This document shows, in pieces, positions 17,739 to 29,798 of a stretch of DNA of 64,000 nt. The translations under genes were made by a program, and so were the position numbers. Every line of letters starts with the position of its first letter. The first letter of the stretch is position 1. The DNA is from Guyparkeria hydrothermalis (lineage in GTDB: Bacteria; Pseudomonadota; Gammaproteobacteria; Halothiobacillales; Halothiobacillaceae). The stretch covers positions 167,267 to 231,266 of the forward strand of contig NZ_JAJSEE010000005.1 of NCBI RefSeq assembly GCF_023555375.1, in the 5' to 3' direction. Below the pieces are notes generated by a model. That model was not told where the DNA came from and did no database searches. It worked only from the letters and a program-made list of their open reading frames with translations.

Positions 17739-17937
17739 GCGCCGCCTCGGTCTGACCAGTCCTGCCGATTTCATCATCGATGCCCTGTCCGACGACACGT
17801 CATCACCCCGCGTTTTCCTTGCCGACTGGCGTGCGCTCCCTCCCCGGGACCGTGTGACGGGAAACGCCACGCCATTCGAGACGCCATGTTTGCCATGGCC
17901 TCCATGCGCCTAGCGTCTCCCAAGGAAAATCATCTCT

Positions 17938-19305
17938 ATGTTGTTTTCAGAACTGGGCCTCCGCCCGGAACTCCAGCGCGCGATCGAAGAACGCGGCTAC
18001 ACCACCCCGACCCCGATCCAGGCCAAGGCCATTCCGGAAGTTCTCTCCGGTGGCGACCTGCTCGCCGCCGCGCAGACCGGCACCGGCAAGACCGCCGGCT
18101 TTACCCTGCCGCTCCTGGAACGCCTGATGGCGACTCACCCGGAAGGCGGCCACAAGGGCGGCAAGCGCCCGATCCGCGCGCTGATCCTCACCCCGACCCG
18201 TGAGCTGGCCGCCCAGGTCGAGCAGAGTGTGCTCGATTACGGTCACCACCTGCCGTTGAAATCGATGGTCATGTTCGGCGGCGTGGGCATCAATCCGCAG
18301 ATCGACAAGCTCAAGCGCGGCGTCGACATCCTCGTCGCCACGCCGGGCCGCCTGCTGGACCACCAGAACCAGGGCACCGTCGATCTGTCGAAGGTCGAGA
18401 TCCTGGTGCTGGACGAAGCCGACCGCATGCTCGACATGGGCTTCATCCACGACATCAAGAAGATCCTCAAGATCGTGCCGGAGCAGCGCCAGAACCTGCT
18501 GTTCTCGGCCACCTTCTCCGACGAGATCCGCACCCTGGCCGGCAAGCTGCTGGATAGCCCGGCGGAAATTTCCGTGACCCCGCGCAACACCACCGTCGAG
18601 GCGGTCAGCCAGTCGGTCTACGAGGTCGATCGCGACAAGAAGCGCGAACTGCTCGCCGAACTGCTGATCGACCAGGACTGGCAGCAGGTACTGGTGTTCA
18701 CCCGAACCAAGCACGGCGCCAACCGCCTGGCCGAGTACCTCTCCAAGCGCGACATCCCGGCGATGGCTATCCACGGCAACAAGAGCCAGACGGCCCGGAC
18801 CAAGGCGCTGGAATCGTTCAAGAACGGCAGCATCCGGGTACTGGTGGCCACCGATATCGCCGCGCGCGGCATCGACATCGCCCAGTTGCCCTACGTGGTC
18901 AACTTCGAGTTGCCCAACGTGGCCGAGGACTACGTCCACCGCATCGGTCGCACCGGTCGCGCGGGCGAATCCGGTGAGGCGATCTCGCTGGTCTGCATCG
19001 ACGAGCACAAGCTCCTGGCCGGCATCGAGCGCCTGACCAAGCAGAAGTTCACCCGCCACGTCGTGCCCGGCTTCGAGCCGGACCCGAACGCCAAGCCCGA
19101 GCCGATCCCGAACGGTCGCAACAATGCCGGCGGCGGCCGTCGTGGCGGCGGTGGTCGACCCGGCGGCGGTGGCGGTCGCGGTGGGCCCGGCGGTGGCCAG
19201 GGACGCGGCCAGGGCCGTGGCCCCGGTGGCGGCGGTCGCGGCCCGGGCGGTCGTCCCGGTGGCCGTGGCGGTCGTGGCGGCGGTGGTCGCAGCGGCAACC
19301 GCTGA
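17938..19305 (+). CDS. rhlE: RhlE-type DEAD-box RNA helicase
   Basis: An ATP-dependent RNA helicase of 455 residues. Q motif ([13 protein letters not shown]), Walker [31 protein letters not shown] box [16 protein letters not shown] ([11 protein letters not shown]), [27 protein letters not shown] and [10 protein letters not shown] are intact. From about residue 390 the tail is a Gly/Arg-rich RGG-type region, probably disordered and RNA-binding. RhlE proteins act in ribosome maturation and RNA turnover. A terminator follows. Confidence 0.96.
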   Translation: MLFSELGLRPELQRAIEERGYTTPTPIQAKAIPEVLSGGDLLAAAQTGTGKTAGFTLPLLERLMATHPEGGHKGGKRPIRALILTPTRELAAQVEQSVLDYGHHLPLKSMVMFGGVGINPQIDKLKRGVDILVATPGRLLDHQNQGTVDLSKVEILVLDEADRMLDMGFIHDIKKILKIVPEQRQNLLFSATFSDEIRTLAGKLLDSPAEISVTPRNTTVEAVSQSVYEVDRDKKRELLAELLIDQDWQQVLVFTRTKHGANRLAEYLSKRDIPAMAIHGNKSQTARTKALESFKNGSIRVLVATDIAARGIDIAQLPYVVNFELPNVAEDYVHRIGRTGRAGESGEAISLVCIDEHKLLAGIERLTKQKFTRHVVPGFEPDPNAKPEPIPNGRNNAGGGRRGGGGRPGGGGGRGGPGGGQGRGQGRGPGGGGRGPGGRPGGRGGRGGGGRSGNR

Positions 19306-19351
19306 TCCGCACCCCTCAATCCTCGGCCGAGATCGAGGATCACGGAATGAA

Positions 19352-19382
19352 ACGCCCGGCTGTCCAGCCGGGCGTTGCTCGT
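19352..19382 (+). terminator. Intrinsic terminator after rhlE
   Basis: ACGCCCGGCT-GTCC-AGCCGGGCGT followed by TTGCTCGTT. A smaller ATCCTCG/CGAGGAT hairpin precedes it. Confidence 0.7.
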
Positions 19383-19475
19383 TCTGATGCGGGTTCGCCA
19401 TTCGGATGAAACAACCCGTGGCGGACGAATCGCTGATGTGAATGCATTGAGCACACGTTGTGCTGCTTTCGTGCT

Positions 19476-19748
19476 ATGAGAACGATGACATGGAATCCGT
19501 CGAAGAATCGGTTGCTCAAGGAAGAGCGAAACGTTTCGTTCGAAGACGTGGTGTACCACATTGGTGCTGGCGGGATTCTGGATACATTCGATCACCCGAA
19601 CCCGGCCCGCTATCCGGGACAAAGAATTCACGTGGTCGATATCGAGGGCTACGCTTACCTTGTTCTTGTTCCCTTCGTCGAGACGGAAGACGAGGTCTTC
19701 CTGAAGATCGTGATTCCGAGCCGGAAGGCGACGAAGACGTATTTGTGA
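19476..19748 (+). CDS. BrnT-like toxin of a type II toxin-antitoxin pair
   Basis: The 90-residue product opens MRTMTWNPSKNRLLKEERNV and continues SFEDVV, like the BrnT fold (W-x-P-x-K...L..ERGVSFEDA). It ends with IVIPSRKATKTYL, where BrnT proteins have an R(K)A..E.Y motif. BrnT toxins are RelE-like ribonucleases. The start may be 19476 or 19485. The CopG-like partner begins 8 bases after the stop. The lower GC of this segment suggests acquisition. Confidence 0.75.
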   Translation: MRTMTWNPSKNRLLKEERNVSFEDVVYHIGAGGILDTFDHPNPARYPGQRIHVVDIEGYAYLVLVPFVETEDEVFLKIVIPSRKATKTYL

Positions 19749-19756
19749 GGTCTGAT

Positions 19757-20029
19757 ATGAACCGATTGGATGATGAAGAACGCGAGGTTCTCGAGGCCTT
19801 TGAAGCAGGCGCCCTAAAGCGTGCGGAGCAGGCGGACGAGATCAAGCAGGGTCACCAGACCTACGCCGAGGCGACCTTTCGGAAAGACGCTCGGATCAAC
19901 ATCCGACTGTCATCGACGGATCTGAGGGGGCTGCAAAAGAAGGCGTTGGCCGAGGGCATTCCCTACCAGACGTTGGTCTCCAGTATTTTGCACAAGTACG
20001 TGGAGGGGCGTCTGCACGAGGACGGTTGA
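19757..20029 (+). CDS. CopG/BrnA-like antitoxin
   Basis: A 90-residue product with an acidic N-terminal half (LDDEEREVLEAFEAGALKRA) that would wrap the toxin. The C-terminal ribbon-helix-helix is INIRLSSTDLRGLQKKALAEG followed by IPYQTLVSSILHKYVEG, typical of CopG-type antitoxins such as those paired with BrnT-like toxins. It probably represses its own operon. Gene order toxin-antitoxin matches brnTA. Confidence 0.8.
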   Translation: MNRLDDEEREVLEAFEAGALKRAEQADEIKQGHQTYAEATFRKDARINIRLSSTDLRGLQKKALAEGIPYQTLVSSILHKYVEGRLHEDG

Positions 20030-20046
20030 TCGTCCGCAGACGACGA

Positions 20047-20077
20047 ACGCCCGACCAACCGGTCGGGCGTTTTTTTT
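20047..20077 (+). terminator. Intrinsic terminator of the toxin-antitoxin operon
   Basis: ACGCCCGACC-AAC-CGGTCGGGCGT followed by eight or more T. Confidence 0.85.
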
Positions 20078-20202
20078 GCTGCGCGTGGCCGGTTGGGTAG
20101 GCCGTTATCGAATAACAGACAAAGTAATTGGTATTGCCCGTGGGGTCGGCTACCGTCGGATGGGAGCACACAACAATCCCTCGAGGATTCACGGAGGAAG
20201 CG

Positions 20203-20670
20203 ATGATCAAGCGAGCCCTGCTGTTTGCCTGCCTGATGCCGGCCATTGCGATGGCCAGCGACAACCGCCCCTGGGGCACGGCCGAGCTGAACGAGAAGGA
20301 CTACCAGCCCGACAAGGTCGTCTACGACGTGGCGGCAAAGGATGCCGAGGCGCTCAACAGCATCATCGGCCGGGTCAGTCACCTGAACAACGAATACGCC
20401 GGCGATGTCTTCGACGCGCATATCGTCGTGGTCCTGCACGGCGACGAGATCCCGCTGTTCACTCACGAGAAGTACGAGGAGAACAAGGAGCTGATGGAGC
20501 GCGCGCAATCGCTCACCGTGGCCGGCAATATCGAGTACCGCATGTGCGCGGCTGCCGCGGCACTGCACGACGTCGCGCCCGAGGACGTGCATGGTTTCGT
20601 CAAGGTGGTGCCCATGGCCGACGCCGAGATCATCGAGTTGCAGCACCAGGGCTATGCCTACATGAAGTGA
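20203..20670 (+). CDS. Periplasmic DsrE-like protein
   Basis: A 155-residue product with a short signal peptide ending AIAMA near residue 18. The mature part has KVVYDVAAKDAEALNSIIGR, DAHIVVVLHGDEIPLFT, and a conserved-position cysteine in IEYRMCAAAAALHD, followed by VHGFVKVVPMADAEIIELQHQGYAYM. This is the same fold as the proteins at 13041 and 49255. It may bind or relay sulfane sulfur in the periplasm. GGAGGA precedes the ATG. It converges with the phosphite cluster. Confidence 0.85.
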   Translation: MIKRALLFACLMPAIAMASDNRPWGTAELNEKDYQPDKVVYDVAAKDAEALNSIIGRVSHLNNEYAGDVFDAHIVVVLHGDEIPLFTHEKYEENKELMERAQSLTVAGNIEYRMCAAAAALHDVAPEDVHGFVKVVPMADAEIIELQHQGYAYMK

Positions 20671-20700
20671 TCGTCGGGTTCTCGAGAGGCCCCGTCGGCT

Positions 20701-21225
20701 CTATTTAAAGGGTTCTGACCCCTTTTTCGCGGGTGGGATTATCAGCACGAGTTCCTCGCGTCGCCACGGATGTGCGGTGAAGCCGCGGCGTCCGTCCCAC
20801 CATTCCATGATGGCTACTTCGATCTGTGCTTCTTCGAGACGCCGGGCGATCGCGGGGTTGTTGTCGACGGTCATCTCGATCTCCGTTTCCGGTTTCCGGG
20901 TGCGGAAATCCTTGAGATAGGCAGGCAACAGGTACACGCCGATGTTGGTGCCCGCGCCAATACCCAACGAACGGTCCCGGAAGTGGGCACGCGCCCGCTT
21001 TTCGGTACGTAACAGGCTTTCGGCGTAGGGGACCAGTGCCAACCCTTCCGGGGTGGGCTTGCATCCACTGTGCTGACGCTGGATCAGTCCGACGCACAGT
21101 TCGGCCTCGAGCTTGCGGATGTGTTGGGAGAGGGCGGGTTGTGACGTCCCTGTCCGCGTTGCGGCTTCTCGGTAGCTTCCGTGTCGGAGTACCGCGAGGA
21201 AGCTCTCCAGATGTCTGAGGTTCAC
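20701..21225 (-). pseudogene. ptxE: PtxE-like LysR regulator, C-terminally truncated
   Basis: 174 residues with an intact LysR helix-turn-helix (LRHLESFLAVLRHGSYREAA and TSQPALSQHIRKLEAEL). The effector domain breaks off after about 80 residues (ELVLIIPPAKKGSEPFK), whereas full LysR proteins have about 300. The GTG start overlaps the ptxD stop (GTGA), so it is the last gene of the ptx operon, the place of ptxE. The 3' end contains AAAGGGGT-CAGAACCCTTTAAA, which resembles conserved ends near REP/IS200-type transposases. It might still bind DNA, but sensing is probably lost. Confidence 0.75.
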
Positions 21226-22229
21226 GCGCCTTTCCGTACCTGCGGGTCGTTGAGAGCACCATGTGGCCGGTCTCCGGCGAGGGCCTGAAGGATGTTGCGT
21301 GCCGCCTCGAGGGCGATGTCACGCCGAACGGCATCGACTGCCGAACCGCTATGCGGGGTGAAGAAGGTGTGCGGATGTTCCAGCAGGGCGGGCGGGATCT
21401 CTCGGGGACGTTCCGGCCGCGCCCATTCCTCCAATTCGAATACGTCCGCAGCGTAGGCGGCGAGCTTGCCGGTGTCCAGTGCCTGTGCGACGGACGCCTC
21501 GTCTACGACTGAGCCGCGACAGGCATTGACCAGGATGGTGCCGTCGCGCATCTGCGCCAGGGCATCGGAGTCGATCAGGTGAAGCGTCTCGGGTTTTATC
21601 GGGAGCATGGGGATCACGTAGTCGCTGCGGGAAAGCAGCTTCGGCAGTGCCACTGCTTCGGCCTGCCACGCCGCCTCTTCTTGCCGGCTCAGCGGCACCG
21701 GGTCGGTGTAGAGGATGCGGGTGTCGAAGGCGGCCAGGCGTTTGGCGATGGCGCGGCCCACCGCGCCCATGCCGATAATGCCCACGGTGGTGTCGGCCAG
21801 GCCGGTGCCATACAGTTGGGGGCGCCAGCCCGCGAACTCGCCACTGCGAACGAAACGATCTCCCTCCAGCATGCGTCGCCCGGCGGCCAGCATCAGTCCA
21901 ATGGTCAGTTCGGCCGTGGGCACGGTGAGCAGATCCGGCACGATGGTGAACCAGATGCCGCGCTGGGTGCACGCCTGGACGTCGAAGTTGTCGTACCCCT
22001 TGAGGGCCGCCCCGACTACGCGCAGGTGCGGGCACGCGTCCAGGAATGCCGTATCGATGCTGTCGGGCATGAATACCATGATGGCGTCGGCATCGGCGGT
22101 GCGTCGACGGATTTCTTCGGCGGACAGCGTTTCCCGGGTGGGGTTGGCGACCACCTCGCAACGCGTCTGCAGTAGCTCGATCACCTCGGGGTGGACCCAG
22201 TGGGTAAGGACGACTTTGGGTTTGGACAT
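21222..22229 (-). CDS. ptxD: PtxD, phosphite dehydrogenase
   Basis: Oxidises phosphite to phosphate with NAD. The 335-residue product is close to Pseudomonas stutzeri PtxD along its length: [35 protein letters not shown] and [16 protein letters not shown]. The Rossmann motif is [15 protein letters not shown]. The catalytic Arg ([11 protein letters not shown]), Glu ([16 protein letters not shown]) and His ([14 protein letters not shown]) are present. It follows ptxABC and would let the cell use phosphite as phosphorus source or possibly electron donor. Confidence 0.93.
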   Translation of the reverse strand: MSKPKVVLTHWVHPEVIELLQTRCEVVANPTRETLSAEEIRRRTADADAIMVFMPDSIDTAFLDACPHLRVVGAALKGYDNFDVQACTQRGIWFTIVPDLLTVPTAELTIGLMLAAGRRMLEGDRFVRSGEFAGWRPQLYGTGLADTTVGIIGMGAVGRAIAKRLAAFDTRILYTDPVPLSRQEEAAWQAEAVALPKLLSRSDYVIPMLPIKPETLHLIDSDALAQMRDGTILVNACRGSVVDEASVAQALDTGKLAAYAADVFELEEWARPERPREIPPALLEHPHTFFTPHSGSAVDAVRRDIALEAARNILQALAGDRPHGALNDPQVRKGA

Positions 22230-22276
22230 GGATAGACTCCGATGTGGGAACAGGCGGCTCGCGCGCCGCGGTGGTG

Positions 22277-23074
22277 TTACTTGAACTTGCGGCGCAGTAC
22301 GGCACTCAGGGCGTCGACCATGGTCACCATCACCAGGATCACCAGGAGAATCGCGAGAACCTCCTGATACTGCATGATGCGCAGCGAGCCCATGAGCTCG
22401 AAGCCGATGCCCCCGGCGCCGACCATCCCCATGACGGTGGAAGCGCGGAAGTTGTATTCCCAGCGATAGATGGAAACATCCGCCATTTGCGGCAGCACCT
22501 GGGGCAGGATGCCGTGCCAGATCACTTGCAGACCGTTGGCGCCGGCGGCGCGGGTTGCCTCGACTGGTGCCTCGTCAACGTGCTCGATGGCCTCGGCGAA
22601 AAACTTGCCCACCATCCCGATCGAGTGCAGTCCCAGGGCCAGGACGCCAGGGAGCGCGCCAAAACCGACCGCGGCGACGAAGATGATCCCCATGATCAGT
22701 TCCGGGATGGAGCGCAATCCGTTGAGAATGGCGCGGGCGACTTGGTAGACCACTGGGTGGGGGGTGGTGTTGCGCGCGGCCAGCAGGGCCAGGGGGACGG
22801 AGAAGGTCACGGCGAGAGCGGTGCCGGCGACACTCATGGCAAGTGTGTCGAGTAGCGGCTCGACCCAGTCGCGAGCATTCTGGAAGTCGGGCGGGAACAT
22901 CTCGCCGATCAGGCTGATCATGCTCGGGATGCCCTCTGCCAGACGCGCGCCGTCGAACAGACCGACGTAAATGGAGCAGATGGTGATTACCGTGGCGACA
23001 ACCAGCAACTGGATGCTGCCGCGGCGAAACGTTTGTCGCTGCTGGAGCAGTACTGCATCGTGTTCGCTTTGCAT
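22277..23074 (-). CDS. ptxC: PtxC, phosphite ABC transporter permease
   Basis: A 265-residue inner-membrane permease of the PhnE type. It has about six hydrophobic segments (for example [18 protein letters not shown] and [19 protein letters not shown]). The EAA loop that contacts the ATPase reads [21 protein letters not shown]. It lies between ptxB and ptxD with short gaps. Confidence 0.92.
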   Translation of the reverse strand: MQSEHDAVLLQQRQTFRRGSIQLLVVATVITICSIYVGLFDGARLAEGIPSMISLIGEMFPPDFQNARDWVEPLLDTLAMSVAGTALAVTFSVPLALLAARNTTPHPVVYQVARAILNGLRSIPELIMGIIFVAAVGFGALPGVLALGLHSIGMVGKFFAEAIEHVDEAPVEATRAAGANGLQVIWHGILPQVLPQMADVSIYRWEYNFRASTVMGMVGAGGIGFELMGSLRIMQYQEVLAILLVILVMVTMVDALSAVLRRKFK

Positions 23075-23155
23075 GGCGACGAAATACCTGTGGAGTTTCC
23101 TGTTCGTTCGAACGAGGGAAGCCGGCGGTCACACGAGCGCCGACTCCGTTTCGCA

Positions 23156-24822
<1,667 letters not shown>

Positions 24823-25365
24823 GCTCGCCTCCACTTAGTTTGAATCAAAACCTAGATTCGATTCGAAAACCGAATTGAGTTCAGGCTATGGGGTAGATGT
24901 GACTACGCCGTGACGGGCGGATGACCAGGGGATGAAGCTTGATGGCCGTGGTGGATGTTCGTGACTACCCCGGGTTTGGAGGCTTAAGAAATAAGTGCTA
25001 ACTCAGTTGTCGTGTTTGTCGAGATGGCAGCATGTCGCTCGAGATCGACATGATGGAGGTGCATTCGATGGCAATGAGGAAACCGCCGTTCGAGGTGCTT
25101 GTTGAGTAGGTCGCGTTTTTCCCGGGCATTGAGTCCGTGGGTGTGGAAATCCGCATCAGGCAATTGCGATCGCGCTGCTGGAACAAACGTTGACGGGGGG
25201 GATGGACACAATCTGACGCGCGCGTTAGATGTCCCAGGTGATTTTTCGCCGGTGATCGTTCGTGGACCGACTGGCGACAGCGCGCATCCGACACGTCTTT
25301 AGGCCGGACAGGTCGTGGCCGTGCAATTCGTGCTGACGCGCTACCGGCGGGTCGTATGATCTGAC
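24823..25365 (-). other. Intergenic region upstream of ptxA, no convincing gene
   Basis: The ptx promoter should lie here. An AT-rich stretch at 24838-24880 holds imperfect palindromes (ATTCGATTCGAAAACCGAAT), possibly an operator. A minus-strand open frame at 24984-25211 has an unrecognised stretch (GLNAREKRDLLNKHLERRFP) and could be a gene remnant. I see no promoter with confidence. Confidence 0.4.
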
Positions 25366-25403
25366 AAAAAAAACGCCCAGCCGGTTTAATCGGCTGGGCG
25401 TTT
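25366..25403 (-). terminator. Terminator of the carboxysome-DAB operon
   Basis: On the minus strand an ACGCCCAGCCG stem, loop ATTAAAC, CGGCTGGGCGT and eight T. It lies 24 bases after the cbbQ stop and marks the end of the 19-kb operon. Confidence 0.9.
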
Positions 25404-25426
25404 GTGGATTCGGCGGGCCTGCGACG

Positions 25427-26266
25427 TCAGGAGAAGAAGGCGGCGACCGCCGAGTCGAGGGTATCGCGCATGTCCGGGTCGTCGGTGATCGGACGGACAA
25501 GGGTCATGGAGCAAGCATCGCGCGGGTCGACGCCCTTGGCGATCAGCTGGCCTGCGTAGACGAGCAGGCGGGTGGAGATGCCCTCGTCCAGGCCGTGGCC
25601 CTTGAGGTTGCGCGCCCGCTGGGCGATCTCTACCAGCTTGCCGGCGGTGTCGCGGTCTACACCCGTTTCGTGGGCAAGGATCTCGGTCTCGGTGTCCGGG
25701 TCCGGGTAGTCGAAGTCCAGCGCGCCGAAGCGCTGCTTGGTTGACTGCTTCAGGTCCTTCATCAGGTTCTGGTAGCCCGGGTTGTAGGAGATCACGATCT
25801 GGAAGTCGGGATGCGCCTCCACGAGCTCGCCCTTCTTCTCCAGCGGCAGGACGCGACGGTGGTCGGTCAGCGGGTGGATGACGACCGTGGTGTCCTGGCG
25901 GGCCTCGACGATCTCGTCGAGGTAGCAGATCGCGCCCATGCGGGCGGCCGTGGTCAGCGGGCCGTCCTGCCAGCGGGTGCCGTCCTTGTCGAGCAGGTAG
26001 CGGCCGACCAAGTCGGAGGCGGTCATGTCCTCGTTGCAGGCCACGCTGATCAGCGGACGCTGCAGCTTCCAGGCCATGTACTCGACGAAGCGGGTCTTGC
26101 CTGAGCCGGTCGGGCCCTTGAGCATCATCGGCATGCGGGCCTTGTAGGCGGCGTCGTACAGCTCGATCTCGTCGTGGACCGGGCGGTAGTAGGGCTCGGT
26201 CTGGATGCGGTACTGGTCGGCGTCCGCGCTGCTGGTGCCTTGTTGGGGGCTTTGATCAAACAACAT
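25427..26266 (-). CDS. cbbQ: CbbQ, MoxR-type AAA+ RuBisCO activase subunit
   Basis: The 279-residue AAA+ ATPase that with CbbO removes inhibitory sugar phosphates from RuBisCO. Walker [19 protein letters not shown] is near residue 44, Walker [18 protein letters not shown] near 106, sensor 1 [11 protein letters not shown], and the family C-terminus [19 protein letters not shown]. The start is the ATG at 26266. It is the last gene of the operon, separated from cbbO by the DAB genes. Confidence 0.95.
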   Translation of the reverse strand: MLFDQSPQQGTSSADADQYRIQTEPYYRPVHDEIELYDAAYKARMPMMLKGPTGSGKTRFVEYMAWKLQRPLISVACNEDMTASDLVGRYLLDKDGTRWQDGPLTTAARMGAICYLDEIVEARQDTTVVIHPLTDHRRVLPLEKKGELVEAHPDFQIVISYNPGYQNLMKDLKQSTKQRFGALDFDYPDPDTETEILAHETGVDRDTAGKLVEIAQRARNLKGHGLDEGISTRLLVYAGQLIAKGVDPRDACSMTLVRPITDDPDMRDTLDSAVAAFFS

Positions 26267-26330
26267 GTTTGCGCTCTCGATTCGGTGTTGGGGTGTCGGT
26301 GGCGACGGCTGGGTCGCAATGCTACCGCGA

Positions 26331-26657
26331 TCAGCCCTTGAACTTAACCAGTCGGCTGACCTGGATGTCGGAGACGAAGACCACACCGCTGTGCTTGTCA
26401 AAAAACGGGGCGAAGCCTTCGAGCAGCGGCTCGACCAGTTCTTCCGGAACGGCGGCGATGATCATGATCAGCACCTCGTCCTCGTTGAACATGAGGTGGC
26501 CTTCGTGGAAGCCCTGGCTGCCCTTGCCGGACAGGTTGCCGACGATGGTGTAGCCCTTGACGTCAGCGCGGTCGAGGAGGTCGGTGGCGAATTCTTGGTG
26601 CTCGCCCTCGATGATGATCTCGAGCTTCTTCAGCGGGTTGAGTTTGAGATTGCTCAT
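26331..26657 (-). CDS. PII-like protein of the DAB/carboxysome operon
   Basis: A 108-residue PII-like (GlnB-fold) protein: [36 protein letters not shown], with the T-loop region around [15 protein letters not shown], and [21 protein letters not shown]. The uridylylation tyrosine motif of GlnB is absent. Related carboxysome- or bicarbonate-transporter-linked PII-like proteins bind adenine nucleotides and sense carbon status. Its start overlaps the dabA stop, so it may regulate the pump. Confidence 0.85.
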   Translation of the reverse strand: MSNLKLNPLKKLEIIIEGEHQEFATDLLDRADVKGYTIVGNLSGKGSQGFHEGHLMFNEDEVLIMIIAAVPEELVEPLLEGFAPFFDKHSGVVFVSDIQVSRLVKFKG

Positions 26658-29600
26658 GCAGGGCTCTCCTCTGCGTCAATGGATTCCAGTTGCTTGGCCC
26701 GCTGGGGTGCCGGTCCCAGGTCGTGCCATTCGCCGCGATCGAAGAAGTGCAGGTGGCCGCTCTCGGGGTCGGCGACCACCACGTTGATCCAGCCGTTGAC
26801 GATCAGGCTCAGTGCCTTGGGTACCCGGCCGGCGGCGGCCAGTACGTGCGGTACCGGCGCCTCGACGATCACCAGCAGGCGCAGCGGCTCGTGGTACGGG
26901 CGGCCGTCCTTGAGCACCGTCTGCGAGGGCAGGCCGGTACGGATGTCGGACAGGTTGCCGGTCATCACGCCGAAGCGGCCGGCGACGTTGTGGTAGGCCT
27001 TGGAGCCGCTGCCGAAGCCCTCGTTGTCGACGGCAGAGAAGTAGTGCTCGAGGTTGATCCACTCGCCGATGATCAACGGGCCGGAGAGGATGGTATCCAG
27101 CAGGCGGCCCTTGGTGTCGAGCTTGTAGTCGTATGACAGCAGGAAGCTGCGCCCGTCGAGGTTCATGTCCTCGGTCAGGTGCCGGCCGCCCACGACCACC
27201 GCGGCGTTGCGTGCCAGGCCCCATTCCGGGCGTACCTGGGTCCAGTCGCTGGTGTTGCGCTGGATGTGGCGGTACGCCGTGGTGGTGTCGAGGTTCGGGT
27301 CGACGCCGTCCTCCAGCGTCGGCAGGCGTTCGGCGGCGCACAGGCGGCTGGCCGCGCGCAGGCCGTTGCGCAGGCGCTCCATGTAGACCAGGTGGCTGGT
27401 CGGCAGCAGGTCCAGGTCATGGAGGACGATCTCGTCCGAGGTGGTGTTGTGCTGCGCCGGGACGAACCAGGTGTCATCCGGGATGCGGATGCCCTGTTCG
27501 GCCAGGCGCCGACGCACCTCCGACTTGTTGGCCATCTGCGCGAGCACGCGCGCGGAGACCAGGCCGTGGCCGCCACCGCAGGCCCCACAGTCCAGCGCGG
27601 ACTCGTAGGGGTTGTTGTCCGATTCGCTGGCGTGGCCGGCGAGGATGACGAAACGGGAGAAGGTTTCCTTCATGCCCATCATGCGCAACGCCTGGCCGAC
27701 GAAGTAGACCTGCTCGTCGGTGGAAAAGCCGATCTTGCCCAGGCGCTCCATCTGCATGGAGACGAACGACGGGTTGATGCGGTACTCGTCGCGCAGCGTC
27801 TCGATGAAATCGGCCTCGGCGGCCGGGCTCAACGCGAACTGCCGGGCGAATTCCGACGTGCCTTCCTTGTTGCCCATCGCGATCTCGCGCAGCTCGCGGA
27901 TCATCGAGTCGGTGATCGCGTCGCGGTCGATGCCGAGCTCCTGGCCGATGGCGCGCACGATCGTCACCCGCTGCAACGAGCGGACGATCGAGTCGGCCTG
28001 CTCGCGCGAGAGCTTGTCGATCAGCAGGCGGGTCGAGGCGTCCTTGGGCTCGATGCGGTTGCGCCAGCGATCGTAGATACGCGGCGCGACGGTCTTGCCG
28101 ATCATGTCGAAGCCGAACAGCAGGCCGATGGCCTCGACGGTGAAGTAGGGCGAGAGCACCGAACTCTTCACGTCGTGCAGCACGTGGCTGGCCGACGAGT
28201 AGAAATCGGTCTCGATCTGCGTCGCGCCGGTGGGCACTTCCAGTACCACGTTCTTGGGCGTGATCTGCACCGGGCAGAGGTCCAGCTCGGTGCCCTTGCC
28301 CAGCCCGATGAAGCTGACCGGCACGCCGAAGAAGCCGGCGATGCCGAAGGTCTGGTAGTCGCCGACGTGCTCGAGCTGGCGGCGGATGCGCTCGGAACGC
28401 ACGTCGATGCAGAACAGCGCCTGGGCAAACGGCCGCTTTTCGCGCTTGGCTGGCGGCAGCAGCTTGATCTCGTTGAGGATCGACTTGCGGTAGACCGCCT
28501 CCATGGCGCGCAGCCACATCATGCCCTCGCCGTCCTCGAACTCGTCGAGCAGGGTGAGCAGGGCGTCGATCTGGTTGGCGTCCAGTGCCTTGAGCGCCTC
28601 GGCCTGCCCGGCGGCCTCGGCCAGCGACAGCAGTCGGTCGGCCTGTCGGCGCGTCTCGGCGATCCGCTCGGCCTGCAGGTACTCGGGCAGCAGGCGGTTG
28701 ATGCGGCCGGGGTGCTTGTGTGCCAGGGCGTCGTCGACGCGGTGGGCCCATTCCGGCTGGACGGTGCCGCCGTGATAGGCCTGGCGCAGGTAGCACTCGG
28801 CGGTGTGTTGCTCGAGGTAGTGCGACAACTCGGGGAAGGTGGCGGGCAGGCGCTTGCGGCGGGCATGCTCGCGGATCAGCGCCAGCCCCAGCACCAGCCG
28901 GATGGCCAGAAAGTCGATCAGGTCGGCGGGGTAGGTCTGCGACCAGTGGTAACGCTTGGCCGACGAGCGCCAGCGGATGAAGCCGGCCCAGCCGTGCAGG
29001 CGGGTCAGCTCGCGGGTGATCAGCCCGTCCCAGTGCGCCTCCTCGATGCCCAGTTCACCCAGCACGTAGGCGATCACGCCTTCGGCGGAGGTGTCCTGGG
29101 CGAGGATCTTCTTGATGTGCAGGCCGCGCAGGAACAACCGCAGGTTGCGCTTGGCCAGCGCGCTCCAGGCGGTGAAGAAGCCGTGTTCGCGACCCGGCAT
29201 CTGCAGGGTCGACTGGCCTTCGTCGAAGAAGTCCAGGCAGCTCTTGATCACCAGCTCGTCGAGGGTCGTGCCGATCTCGGTGCCGAACAGGAGGTCGATC
29301 GATTCGTACAGCGGCCGCTCGGGCGGGAACTGCCTGGCAAGGCGTTCCTGCAGGGCGTCGATGTCGGCGGTCTCTTCGGCGCAGGAGGTCCCGCCGTCGA
29401 TGGCGCACTTGATGTCGTCGGCATCCGCCAGGTCCAGTCGCACGCCGACCGTTTCCGGGGTGCGGCACAGCAGGGTCTGCAGCAGGCCCTGGAGGTCGAG
29501 GTCGCCGATGGCTTCGCGCTCGGCCAGGAAGCGCCGGATGTCGTCGCCGAGCGTGGCGTCGTCGACCTTGCCCTCGGCGTGATAGCGCTGGTAGTCGGTC

Positions 29601-29794
29601 CGCGGCAGGAAGCCCCGGCCGTGGAACAGTTGCTCGCCCTGGCGCACGCCCTCTTCGAAGGGCAGGTGCTCGAGGCCGTGCAGCGGGTTGTGGTGGATGA
29701 AGGTCCGCATCGGCCAGAAGAACGGGATGGGTTCGGCGGCCATGTGAACCATGGAGCGGATTTTCAGGCGATGGCCCAGCGTCAGTCGGCTCAT
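26654..29794 (-). CDS. dabA: DabA, CO2-hydrating subunit of the DAB inorganic-carbon pump
   Basis: A 1046-residue DUF2309 protein. It is a beta-carbonic-anhydrase-like subunit that couples ion flux through DabB to vectorial CO2 hydration, giving cytosolic bicarbonate. The zinc-site elements are visible: FCIDVRSERIRR (Cys462, Asp464), GHASESDNNPYESALDCGACGGGHG (His721, Cys736, Cys739). It is bound to the membrane by its partner, with no signal peptide. The order dabB-membrane gene-dabA-PII resembles the DAB2 operon of Halothiobacillus neapolitanus. Confidence 0.96.
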   Translation of the reverse strand: MSRLTLGHRLKIRSMVHMAAEPIPFFWPMRTFIHHNPLHGLEHLPFEEGVRQGEQLFHGRGFLPRTDYQRYHAEGKVDDATLGDDIRRFLAEREAIGDLDLQGLLQTLLCRTPETVGVRLDLADADDIKCAIDGGTSCAEETADIDALQERLARQFPPERPLYESIDLLFGTEIGTTLDELVIKSCLDFFDEGQSTLQMPGREHGFFTAWSALAKRNLRLFLRGLHIKKILAQDTSAEGVIAYVLGELGIEEAHWDGLITRELTRLHGWAGFIRWRSSAKRYHWSQTYPADLIDFLAIRLVLGLALIREHARRKRLPATFPELSHYLEQHTAECYLRQAYHGGTVQPEWAHRVDDALAHKHPGRINRLLPEYLQAERIAETRRQADRLLSLAEAAGQAEALKALDANQIDALLTLLDEFEDGEGMMWLRAMEAVYRKSILNEIKLLPPAKREKRPFAQALFCIDVRSERIRRQLEHVGDYQTFGIAGFFGVPVSFIGLGKGTELDLCPVQITPKNVVLEVPTGATQIETDFYSSASHVLHDVKSSVLSPYFTVEAIGLLFGFDMIGKTVAPRIYDRWRNRIEPKDASTRLLIDKLSREQADSIVRSLQRVTIVRAIGQELGIDRDAITDSMIRELREIAMGNKEGTSEFARQFALSPAAEADFIETLRDEYRINPSFVSMQMERLGKIGFSTDEQVYFVGQALRMMGMKETFSRFVILAGHASESDNNPYESALDCGACGGGHGLVSARVLAQMANKSEVRRRLAEQGIRIPDDTWFVPAQHNTTSDEIVLHDLDLLPTSHLVYMERLRNGLRAASRLCAAERLPTLEDGVDPNLDTTTAYRHIQRNTSDWTQVRPEWGLARNAAVVVGGRHLTEDMNLDGRSFLLSYDYKLDTKGRLLDTILSGPLIIGEWINLEHYFSAVDNEGFGSGSKAYHNVAGRFGVMTGNLSDIRTGLPSQTVLKDGRPYHEPLRLLVIVEAPVPHVLAAAGRVPKALSLIVNGWINVVVADPESGHLHFFDRGEWHDLGPAPQRAKQLESIDAEESPA

Positions 29795-29798
29795 GGCG

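Noticed and set aside
25099..25302. Small plus-strand frame between ptxA and cbbQ
   Set aside because: No ribosome binding site, no similarity and odd composition; treated as intergenic.
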